Shown piece by piece: positions 29,562-35,743 of a stretch of 35,743 bases of DNA. Positions within the stretch are counted from its first letter, which is position 1. Every line of letters begins with the position of its first letter. The stretch is from Chloroflexota bacterium (lineage in GTDB: Bacteria; Chloroflexota; Anaerolineae; Promineifilales; Promineifilaceae): assembly GCA_029559155.1 (NCBI GenBank), contig JAKQCM010000193.1:1-35743 (forward strand). The letters are read 5' to 3'. A program made the position numbers and the translations under genes. The notes below the pieces were generated by a model. The model was given only the letters and a program-made list of their open reading frames with translations. It was not told the DNA's origin and ran no database searches.

Positions 29562-31349
29562 TTAATCTTTGCCCAACAGTTCCAGAGCGTAAAGTTCGGC
29601 CACGGCCGTTTCCAACCCCTGCAGTGGTTCATCGCGCCCCAGCACCACCAACATATCGCCGGTTTCCAGCCTGGTTGTGGAAGCTGTGCCCAGACGGATG
29701 CGCGGACGGCCGTCGCGCCCTTCTCGCTCCACCAAGCCAATCACGTTCAAATCGAATTGCTTACGAAAATCCAGATCGATCAACGTTTGCCCCGCCCAGG
29801 CCGCCGGCATCCGCACCCGGCGCACACTCACGCCCGGCAAAATCTGGCGGCTGTCATACGTTTCGCGCTGCGTGCGGTAAATGCTGTTATCGTGGGCCAG
29901 CAGTTCGGCCACCACCAACACCACCAACGCCGGAACCATGTAAACCGAGCCAAACACCTCCACGGTAAATAAAATCGCCGCCAACGGCACATTCACCAGC
30001 GAAACCAGGCTGGCGGTCATTGCCGGCACAATGAGCATCATCGGCTCGTAGTGGAACCAATCGGCAAATGCCGAGGCGACCATCGTGCCAAAAAAGAGCG
30101 AGGGAACCAGCAGCCCGGCCGACCCGCCCGAAGTGATGGTCGTCAGGGTGGCGATCATTTTTGCGCCGAGGGCAATCAGCGCCACGGCGATAGTTAACTC
30201 GCCGGCCAGAGCCGCGTCGATGGCCGATTCGCCCGGCCCCAGGACCAACTCCAACCCGTGCTCGGTCAGGCCGAAGCGCCGGGTACCCCAGGCTACGGTA
30301 ATGGCGATAACGGCCGTTAACATCGCCCCCACCACATGCCGCACATACGTCCCCGGCAGCCGGTGATGAAACGCATGATCAAACCGGCCGCGCAGCAGCC
30401 GGAAAAAGATACTCAAAAACGAAATGACCAACGCCATCAACGCCAACACGCCAAAATATCGCATGTCCGACGGCGGCACATAATGCGTTTCCACCTCAAA
30501 AATAGCCGTATGCCCCGCCGAAAACACATCGGTCAGAAAAAAAGCGACCAGCGCCGAAATTAGCGAAAACATCAACTTTTCCACAATCGGCCGTCGCCGG
30601 TACATGACCTCGGTGGCAAAAAAGGCTGCCGCAAACGGCGCGCCCAACAGCACTGCCACCGCCGCGGCAATGCCGCTCAACTGCGCCGTCTGCAAATGAT
30701 CGGGGTTGCCCGGCTGCCACCACTGCCAGATACGCTGCAAGACGGTGACATGGGAAGCCGCCTCCGCGCCTAATTTTCGCGGCTTAAACAAACTGGCCGA
30801 CAGGCTCTCGCCAATCAACGCCACACTGGCTTCCAACCCACCGCTGCCGCCGCTGCCCAACGTAACCAGCGTGGCGGCAAATTTGCGTACAGCCAGACTA
30901 AACGTAGGCATCTGCCAGCGCACATCGACACCTTCCTGACCAGTCAGGGCATTTTCCAGAGTCGGCTCAGAGGTGTAATACAAGGAAATGGCGCGTTCCA
31001 ATCCATCCCCCTCAACATCGTTAAGTTGGTGAATCTGTCCTTCACTGTCGCGGTAAAAAATGGTCTGGGCGTGGTAACGAGAAATGGCCGCCACGATCAA
31101 TGCTCCCAGACCCAGCGGCACAAACACCAGCAGCAGCGAGGGGCCAGCTTCCAGCCAGTGAATGGTGGTATGAAACAGCCAATGAACGCTCGTCTTCAAC
31201 AAAAAGATGAACGCCCACACAAATACCCCGATCACAATCGACTGGACCACCAGCCGCCGCTCTTCCTCATTAAAATAAGAAGCCACGGCGCGCAAAGTGC
31301 CCCAAAAATCTTCAAATATCCCGCGCAAAAAGTGTATGAAGGGTTTCAT
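29562..31349 (-). CDS. ClC-family chloride channel or Cl-/H+ antiporter with TrkA-C-like tail
   Basis: The 595-residue product has about ten hydrophobic helices in the first 450 residues. Filter loops are GSGGSGGLEASVALIGES, which keeps the gating Glu of G-x-E but has lost the usual GREGP, and SGGSAGLLVPSLFFG, the equivalent of the GIFAP loop. The soluble C-terminus (about 490-590: RMPAAWAGQTLIDLDFRKQF, then GDMLVVLGRDEPL) resembles a TrkA-C/RCK ligand-binding domain rather than the usual CBS pair. I chose ATG 31349 (MKPFIHFLRG); the 19 extra codons upstream are encoded by repeat element C and are not conserved. It lies downstream of the M16 peptidase, in the same direction, after that repeat. 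Confidence 0.88.
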   Translation of the reverse strand: MKPFIHFLRGIFEDFWGTLRAVASYFNEEERRLVVQSIVIGVFVWAFIFLLKTSVHWLFHTTIHWLEAGPSLLLVFVPLGLGALIVAAISRYHAQTIFYRDSEGQIHQLNDVEGDGLERAISLYYTSEPTLENALTGQEGVDVRWQMPTFSLAVRKFAATLVTLGSGGSGGLEASVALIGESLSASLFKPRKLGAEAASHVTVLQRIWQWWQPGNPDHLQTAQLSGIAAAVAVLLGAPFAAAFFATEVMYRRRPIVEKLMFSLISALVAFFLTDVFSAGHTAIFEVETHYVPPSDMRYFGVLALMALVISFLSIFFRLLRGRFDHAFHHRLPGTYVRHVVGAMLTAVIAITVAWGTRRFGLTEHGLELVLGPGESAIDAALAGELTIAVALIALGAKMIATLTTITSGGSAGLLVPSLFFGTMVASAFADWFHYEPMMLIVPAMTASLVSLVNVPLAAILFTVEVFGSVYMVPALVVLVVAELLAHDNSIYRTQRETYDSRQILPGVSVRRVRMPAAWAGQTLIDLDFRKQFDLNVIGLVEREGRDGRPRIRLGTASTTRLETGDMLVVLGRDEPLQGLETAVAELYALELLGKD

Positions 31350-31362
31350 AACGTGGTTGTTA

Positions 31363-31443
31363 CTGGTCAGATTTCTCCGGGAAGACCCTAAGGTTTGTTT
31401 ACCCAAGGGTCTAGCTTCTCCAGAGCAAACCCTTAAGGTCTTT
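31363..31443 (-). repeat. Intergenic inverted-repeat element, copy C
   Basis: Arms AGACCCTAAGG-TTTG (from 31383) and CAAACCCTTAAGGTCT (to 31442). Minus-strand core GGGTTTGCTCTGGAGAAGCT and tail CTTCCCGGAGAAATCTGA. It lies 30 bp after the M16 stop and ends 13 nt before the ClC ATG. Confidence 0.85.
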
Positions 31444-31472
31444 ATGGTTTCAAGTGGTTTAGGAGCGGTCCG

Positions 31473-32762
31473 CTATGCGCCGGCCGACGATTCTGGCTCA
31501 TACCAGGCTACAGTACGCGCCTGTTTCCGCAGATAGGCGGCGCGAACCCGTTCGATGTCCTCCAGGGTCACCGCATTTAATCGGTCCAGAACGGTTTCAA
31601 ACCACCGGTAGTCGCCGGTGACAACTTCGGCCATGCCCAAAAGCTGCGCCTGTCCGGTGATGCTTTCGCCGGCCATGACAAATTCAGCTTTGGCCCGCTT
31701 CAACGCTTTGTCCAATTCCGCCTGGGTAATGGGTTCGGCCGCGAGCCGGTCGATTTCGGCGTCTAGAGCGGCTTCGACTTCGGCCAGGGTACGGCCGTTA
31801 TTGACCACCGCGCTGATGGGGTACAGGTAGGGATCGATGGTCGGCGTAAGACCGCCATACGCCGCCACGGCCAGATCGGTATCGACAAGGGCTTTGTAGA
31901 GGCGCGAGGTTTTGTTGGAGCTGCCTTCGCCAAACATGCCCAGGCTGCTGCCGCCGGCAAAGGCAGCGTTAAGCAGGGTCAGTGCGAAGTAATCGGGGTG
32001 GGTTGCGCCGGGCACGCGGTAGGCCACGGTGAGCATGGGCGCATCGCCAGGGCCGTTGACAATCACACGCCGCTCGCCGCGCTGTGGCGGTTCTTGCCGC
32101 GTGATGGGCGCAGCGGGCTTGCCGGCGGGAATGTGGCCGAATAATTGGTTGAGGCGGGGGAGCATAACGGCCGTGTCAAAATCCCCCACGACCACAACCA
32201 CCGCATTCCCCGGCGCGTAATACCGCCGGTAATGGTCGCGCAGGTCGGCGCGGGACATCGTTTGCAAATCGGCCGGGTCGCCAATCACTTCATGATGATA
32301 TGGGTGTACCCGAAACGCAGCCGAGGTCAGCTCTTCGTTCAACAGAAAACGCGGATCATTTTCGTACATCCCCCGCTCCGACAAGATGACCATGCGCTCC
32401 GCTTCCACTTCCCGGCGCGACATCGTGGTGTTTTTCATGCGGTCGGCTTCCAAATCCAGCGCCAGATCGATGCGGTCCGCGGGCATGGTTTCATAATACG
32501 CAGTGAAATCCAGCCAGGTGAAAGCATTCCAATGCCCACCTTCGCGGGAAACCAGGCGGTCGAGGGTACCATTGGGATATTTGGGCGTGCCCTTGAACAT
32601 CATATGTTCGACCCAATGCGACACGCCGGTGCGGCCGGGGATTTCATTGCGGCTGCCCACACGATACCAGATCATAAAACTGGTGACCGGCGCGTGGTGC
32701 ATTTCTTTGAGAATAAGGGTTAAGCCGTTTTCTAGCGTTGTTTTGGTTGTTTGAAAAGTCAT
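31473..32762 (-). CDS. M16-family zinc metallopeptidase
   Basis: The product has 429 residues from ATG 32762 (435 if GTG 32780 is used). The inverted zinc site H-W-V-E-H lies in GVSHWVEHMMFKGTPKY (HxxEH), and the third ligand is the Glu of VILSERGMYEND about 76 residues later. The second half is the inactive M16 C-lobe with the R/Y region (KTSRLYKALVDTDLAVAAYGG). This is the processing-peptidase/PqqL-like size class, which usually acts as a dimer; an inactive partner subunit is not adjacent. It follows the flavoprotein stop by 5-23 bp without a clear SD, so translation is probably coupled. Confidence 0.92.
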   Translation of the reverse strand: MTFQTTKTTLENGLTLILKEMHHAPVTSFMIWYRVGSRNEIPGRTGVSHWVEHMMFKGTPKYPNGTLDRLVSREGGHWNAFTWLDFTAYYETMPADRIDLALDLEADRMKNTTMSRREVEAERMVILSERGMYENDPRFLLNEELTSAAFRVHPYHHEVIGDPADLQTMSRADLRDHYRRYYAPGNAVVVVVGDFDTAVMLPRLNQLFGHIPAGKPAAPITRQEPPQRGERRVIVNGPGDAPMLTVAYRVPGATHPDYFALTLLNAAFAGGSSLGMFGEGSSNKTSRLYKALVDTDLAVAAYGGLTPTIDPYLYPISAVVNNGRTLAEVEAALDAEIDRLAAEPITQAELDKALKRAKAEFVMAGESITGQAQLLGMAEVVTGDYRWFETVLDRLNAVTLEDIERVRAAYLRKQARTVAWYEPESSAGA

Positions 32763-32785
32763 AGGAATTGAGGCTAACACAGATG

Positions 32786-33886
32786 TTAATTGGCCTGGAC
32801 TTCTTGCCAGGTGACGGCGCTGTTGCGGCCGGGCACACTGCCCAGGTTTTCGGGAACAACGCCGGTAATATGCCGCACGATGTGGCTGACATGCTGGTGG
32901 GTGGTGGAAATGAAGTAAGTAAATTTGGATTGTGTGCCGCCGGCGGCCGTTCCGGCCACATACAGGCCGGGCACATTGGTTTCCATGGTTTGCGGATTAA
33001 AAACGGGCGCGCATTCCGGGCCTGTCAGGTGGACGCCGGCTCGCTCGAACAGGCTCATGTCGGCGACGAAGCCGGTGGCCAGCAGGACAAAATCGACGGG
33101 AACCTGGGTGAAACGGCCGTTTCCCGTCTCGCCATCCTCCGTCCCTTCCAGCACCACATGGCTGGGCGTAATTTCCACCGGCAAGGTCGCCGGATAAAAC
33201 CGCATCTCGCCCTTCTCCAACCGATCACGTAAATCCATGCCCAGATGTGGCTTGATGCGCTCAAAATCGAACGCCGGACGGCGATAACTCAGAGACACTT
33301 GCGCGCCGCCCCGCCAACTGCGCAGCGCCGACTCGATGGCCGAGTTACGCCCGCCCACCACCAACAGCCGGGTGCGAAAATAAGGGTGCGGCCCCGGAAA
33401 ATAATGGCTGACATGCAGCAGATGTTCGCCCGGAATGTCCAGCAGGCGCGGGCCGGCCATGCCGCCAGTCGCTAAAACGACCTGTTGGCAATGATACTGC
33501 CTCTCGCCGGTTAACGGCCGTGTCCGCAGCACAAAACGGCCGTCCGCCTGCTTTTCAATCGCCGATACCGGCTCATACACTTGCAAATTCAGGTCAAACA
33601 TCTCCACCAACATCCGCAAATAAGCCAGATACTCCTCGCCGCTGATTGGCTGCTGGCTGCGGGAGTGTACAGGCACACCGGCCAGAGCGACGTGTTCCGG
33701 TGTGCTGTAAAAATAAGTGTCTGGCGGCCACGCGCTGAAGGCGTCGCCAATTTGTCTGGCTTCAAACAGCGTATAATCCACTCCGGCGCGCTGCAAAGCG
33801 ATGGCCAGTTCAATGCCGATGGGACCGCCGCCAACGATGGCGACCTGGGTATAAGGGATGGTTTGGTTTATGTTCGATATGTCCAT
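32786..33886 (-). CDS. YpdA-like FAD/NAD(P)-dependent oxidoreductase
   Basis: The product has 366 residues. An N-terminal FAD Rossmann motif (VAIVGGGPIGIELA, about 16-29) is followed by FYSTPEHVALAGVPV, as in YpdA bacillithiol-disulfide reductases, then the NAD(P) motif VVGGRNSAIESAL and the C-terminal FAD contact ETNVPGLYVAGTAAGG. It has no CxxC redox pair, like YpdA. It could reduce a low-molecular-weight disulfide or another quinone-like substrate. The ATG is the last part of a heptamer repeat tract and no SD is present. It is transcribed with the M16 gene. Confidence 0.85.
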   Translation of the reverse strand: MDISNINQTIPYTQVAIVGGGPIGIELAIALQRAGVDYTLFEARQIGDAFSAWPPDTYFYSTPEHVALAGVPVHSRSQQPISGEEYLAYLRMLVEMFDLNLQVYEPVSAIEKQADGRFVLRTRPLTGERQYHCQQVVLATGGMAGPRLLDIPGEHLLHVSHYFPGPHPYFRTRLLVVGGRNSAIESALRSWRGGAQVSLSYRRPAFDFERIKPHLGMDLRDRLEKGEMRFYPATLPVEITPSHVVLEGTEDGETGNGRFTQVPVDFVLLATGFVADMSLFERAGVHLTGPECAPVFNPQTMETNVPGLYVAGTAAGGTQSKFTYFISTTHQHVSHIVRHITGVVPENLGSVPGRNSAVTWQEVQAN

Positions 33887-33981
33887 TTGCGATTTGTGAT
33901 TTGCGATTTACGATTTGCGATTTACGATTTGTTATTTGTGATTTGCGATTTGCGATTTGCGATTTGCGATTTGTGATTTGC
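33884..33981. repeat. Heptamer tandem repeat (14 units) abutting the flavoprotein start codon
   Basis: The consensus unit is GATTTGC on the plus strand, with GATTTGT and GATTTAC variants, in 14 contiguous units. The last unit (CATTTGC) contains the start codon. With the -10 at 33988-33993 the tract would be the whole 5' leader. Confidence 0.95.
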
Positions 33982-33987
33982 GGCACG

Positions 33988-33993
33988 ATATTA
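33988..33993 (-). promoter_or_regulatory. Candidate extended -10 of the flavoprotein-M16 transcript
   Basis: The minus strand reads TGGTAATAT, a TGn-extended -10, with TTTTCA about 18 bp upstream as a poor -35. It sits just before the heptamer tract. The rest of 33994-34147 shows only one ACGGCCGT and no gene that I trust. Confidence 0.4.
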
Positions 33994-34147
33994 CCATGAC
34001 GCGCGATGGGTTGAAAATAAGGAGTATGGAATATGCAGAAAAGGTTCATAACTTTAGCAGCAATGATGGGGATGGGGATCACGACGTGTATGATAAATTT
34101 GTCTATTTGCCAGTAGGGATTAGGCAGGGTAACGGCCGTGACGCAAC

Positions 34148-34184
34148 ACAAAAAGGCGTTGGTCATTGCTAACCAACGCCTTTT
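34148..34184 (-). terminator. Rho-independent terminator after Hsp20 and repeat D
   Basis: Perfect 13-bp arms AAAAGGCGTTGGT (34151-34163) and ACCAACGCCTTTT (34172-34184), 8-nt loop, with T-runs on both sides. It acts in the minus direction for hsp20. Confidence 0.9.
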
Positions 34185-34247
34185 GGGAAAACCTAAGGGT
34201 TTAGGAACTAGATAATCTGGTTTCTCAAGAGCAAACCCTTAGGGTCT
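34184..34247 (-). repeat. Intergenic inverted-repeat element, copy D
   Basis: Arms CCTAAGGGTTT and AAACCCTTAGG are perfect over 11 bp. Minus-strand core AAGGGTTTGCTCTTGAGAA matches copies B and C. It starts 10 bp after the Hsp20 stop. The tail differs and runs into the terminator, so this copy is the one not placed directly before a gene. Confidence 0.85.
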
Positions 34248-34257
34248 AAATAGATGC

Positions 34258-34686
34258 TTATGCGTTTACTTTGATTGAGATTTGCTTCGGCTTCACTTCT
34301 TCAGCCTTGGGCACATTCAAGGACAACACGCCATTTTGATAGGTGGCTTCGATGGCTTCGGCGTTCACATCAACCGGGAAGCGCAGGCTGCGGCTAAAGC
34401 TGCCATAGCGACGCTCGCGCAGATGATAATGGGCGTCCTCGACGTTCTCGTCGGCGGCAATTTCGCCTTTGATTGTCAGGACATTGTCTTCCAGCGTCAC
34501 ATTCAAATTGTCGGGGTTGATGCCGGGAACGGACGCCTTCACCGTGTACCCATCTTCATTTTCGATAACGTCTAGAGCCAACCCCCAGGTTTGGGGCATA
34601 TCCCAGGCACCAGTCTGGGCGTTAAACAAGCGGTCAAATTCGTTAAACAAGCTGCGTGTCGGATTCCAACGTACTAAAGTGGTCAT
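34258..34686 (-). CDS. Hsp20/alpha-crystallin small heat-shock chaperone
   Basis: The 142-residue product holds unfolding proteins in oligomers without ATP. The start MTTLVRWNPTRSLFNEFDRLF is the family's N-terminal arm. The alpha-crystallin domain runs from about residue 42 (DVIENEDGYTVKASVPGINP) to GVLSLNVPKAE, with the A-x-x-x-NGVLSL-x-V-P signature. The C-terminus PKQISIKV carries the I-x-I/V oligomerisation motif. SD GGAGG lies 9 nt before ATG. It is monocistronic, followed by repeat D and a strong terminator. Confidence 0.95.
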   Translation of the reverse strand: MTTLVRWNPTRSLFNEFDRLFNAQTGAWDMPQTWGLALDVIENEDGYTVKASVPGINPDNLNVTLEDNVLTIKGEIAADENVEDAHYHLRERRYGSFSRSLRFPVDVNAEAIEATYQNGVLSLNVPKAEEVKPKQISIKVNA

Positions 34687-34717
34687 GATTTTGTTACCTC
34701 CAAATTGTTCTAAACGA

Positions 34718-34735
34718 TTACCGGTTCAACGGTAA
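34718..34735 (-). promoter_or_regulatory. Hairpin in the Hsp20 leader
   Basis: TTACCG and CGGTAA form a perfect 6-bp stem with a 6-nt loop about 20 nt before the SD. The TTACC strand could alternatively pair with GGTAA next to the SD, so a temperature-dependent switch is conceivable but unproven. Confidence 0.3.
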
Positions 34736-34956
34736 GGTTGATATGTTTTGTTTGTGATGCTGTTATTTTGTGACGGCCGTGTAAGAACAACATATGACCA
34801 AAGTTGGAGAAACATCATCGTGGCGTAAGAAATAAATTAACAGTACTGCAGTTATCAATCCATCGTACTACAGACAATTAATCAGGCCACTTGTAGAATA
34901 TGGATAGTTACAGTGTATTGGTTTTTTATAGACTCTAACAGGAAGGAGTGTACCCA

Positions 34957-35079
34957 ATGACTTTTATTCTACTCTTCGCCGCTTCGTCTTTCATCGCCTC
35001 CATTTTTACCATTTCCGCCTGTATGCTTTCGGCCCGACACAGCCACCTAGAATCTCCAGCCAAAGTGTACGTTGAATAA
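34957..35079 (+). CDS. Membrane miniprotein of 40 residues
   Basis: A short frame begins MTFILLFAASSFIASIFTIS and ends with a short polar tail (CMLSARHSHLESPAKVYVE). Residues 2-24 are one continuous hydrophobic helix, so it is probably a single-pass inner-membrane peptide. A strong SD (AAGGAG) lies 8 nt before ATG. TTGTAG and TGTATT, 17 bp apart, about 40-65 nt upstream form a possible promoter. A perfect bidirectional terminator follows 80 nt after its stop. Function unknown; toxin-like or regulatory small membrane proteins are possible. It is preceded by about 155 bp (34800-34956) without other features. Confidence 0.6.
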   Translation: MTFILLFAASSFIASIFTISACMLSARHSHLESPAKVYVE

Positions 35080-35160
35080 ATAAGTTGAGCGCATTCCTGC
35101 ATACGCCGCACATCGTCTAACCCCACCTGTTAGACTCTGTTTTGAAAAATTTGTATCGTA

Positions 35161-35200
35161 AAAGAAAACGGCCGTCTCCCCCGAGACGGCCGTTTTCTTT
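35161..35200. terminator. Bidirectional terminator built from two ACGGCCGT palindromes
   Basis: Perfect 18-bp arms AAAGAAAACGGCCGTCTC (35161-35178) and GAGACGGCCGTTTTCTTT (35183-35200) with a CCCC loop and T-runs on both strands. It separates the plus-strand miniprotein from the convergent membrane protein gene. Confidence 0.9.
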
Positions 35201-35227
35201 TCATTTCCACACATCACCCACAAAGGG

Positions 35228-35743
35228 CTAATCAGTCGACATAGCCGGTCTGGCCCCGTCAGTGGCATCACCCACCTTAAACAAACCATCATACGCGATG
35301 AAGGCAATGGCCACATAAGCCATCGTTTTCGGGATCATCAACATGCCAATCATCGGCATTTGCCGCACAAATAAAATAACGGGCAAATAAAAAGCGTAAG
35401 ACACCAGGATCATCACCCCCACCCAAACAAACGACCGATCTTGCGCCGCCCGGGCATCCCGCAAAATCAGATAAGCCACCCCCAAGCCCTGAATCATCAA
35501 CGGCACGTTGCGAATGAGAGACCAGGTTTGTGGCGGCACTGTGCTGTTCCAGTCGTTGCCTGGGAACAGCATGATGATGAGCCGGAACACACCGGCCGCC
35601 CACAACAACCCGCCAAACCAACCATACGCCTTACCATATCGCTTCTGCCAGATCAGCAACACCAACATATAAAACAGGGTGACGGTGTACGCCGTGGCCA
35701 AAGCGCCCAGGCCCACAAGCCCAATTTCACGGCCAAACAAGGA
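35228..35743 (-). CDS. Integral membrane protein of unknown function (5' end probably outside window)
   Basis: About 170 residues are visible, with five hydrophobic helices (about 7-31, 42-60, 80-95, 105-126, 131-150). The C-terminal tail (DGLFKVGDATDGARPAMSTD) is soluble. The first in-window start is TTG 35740 without SD, and the frame continues to the edge, so the true start is likely beyond it. Stretches WFGGLLWAAGVFRLIIMLFP and IPKTMAYVAIAFIAYDGLF are not diagnostic of a family I recognise; no pore or catalytic motif is visible. Confidence 0.75.
   Translation of the reverse strand, partial: SLFGREIGLVGLGALATAYTVTLFYMLVLLIWQKRYGKAYGWFGGLLWAAGVFRLIIMLFPGNDWNSTVPPQTWSLIRNVPLMIQGLGVAYLILRDARAAQDRSFVWVGVMILVSYAFYLPVILFVRQMPMIGMLMIPKTMAYVAIAFIAYDGLFKVGDATDGARPAMSTD

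Noticed and set aside
31350-31406. N-terminal extension of the ClC protein
   Set aside because: The 19 extra codons are encoded by repeat element C and lack an SD; ATG 31349 begins the family-like sequence.
33884-33981. CRISPR-like array
   Set aside because: The units are 7 bp and contiguous, with no spacers; it is a microsatellite-type tract.
33810-34166. 118-residue minus-strand frame with NRKSQIA peptide repeats
   Set aside because: The repeats are only the GATTTGC heptamers read in an unused frame. It also overlaps the well-supported flavoprotein gene.
34935-35126. 63-residue frame on the minus strand
   Set aside because: It starts at GTG without a separate SD and overlaps the plus-strand miniprotein, which has a strong SD, a plausible promoter and a terminator.

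Overview
The window (about 55-60% GC by eye, few intergenic gaps) looks like a chromosomal segment of a filamentous or adhesive member of the Chloroflexota, probably Anaerolineae-like. That placement is an inference from gene style: a giant right-handed beta-helix surface protein with choice-of-anchor-Q-like repeats, a Flp-type pilin, a GAF-GAF histidine kinase, STAND NTPases with an effector-associated domain, and many short heptamer tandem repeats. No rRNA, tRNA, CRISPR array, integrase or IS element was seen.

Layout. 1-8642 (-): one open frame running off the left edge, encoding at least 2880 residues of secreted beta-helix repeats separated by NEW3/DUF11-like beta-sandwich regions. 8879-9313 (-): a Flp/TadE-type pilin-like protein. 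9706-12450 (-): operon of endonuclease III (nth), a GAF-GAF histidine kinase and a small dimeric alpha/beta-barrel protein, with an extended -10 promoter at one end and a U-tract terminator at the other. 12605-14395 (-): an N6-adenine DNA methylase split by a single in-frame TAG. 14505-15743 (+): a YcaQ/AlkX-like DNA glycosylase, then a hypothetical protein. 16349-17257 (-): a PfkB-family sugar kinase.

17528-25638 (+) is the most unusual block. It holds an EAD-STAND NTPase, a STAND-TPR ATPase overlapping by 4 bp a radical SAM/SPASM enzyme with a Cys-rich N-terminus, a capreomycidine-synthase-like PLP aminotransferase and a Nudix-like protein. It reads like an NTPase-gated conflict or signalling module wired to a peptide- or metabolite-modifying pathway. 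The remainder (-) is housekeeping: metH, a ClC channel with a TrkA-C-like tail, a YpdA-like flavoprotein coupled to an M16 peptidase, and Hsp20. A 40-residue membrane miniprotein (+) and an edge-truncated membrane protein (-) close the window.

Three sequence-level systems overlie the genes. (i) The perfect palindrome ACGGCCGT occurs about 80 times by hand count, in coding and non-coding DNA, in every reading frame and on both sides of every gene boundary type; it resembles a highly iterated palindrome such as cyanobacterial HIP1 but has a different sequence. (ii) A roughly 60-80 bp inverted-repeat element is present in four copies, each after one gene's stop and, in three of the four, directly before the next gene's start. 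(iii) Heptamer (or octamer) tandem repeats lie in the metH coding sequence, across the methylase stop codon, and as the whole presumed leader of the flavoprotein gene.
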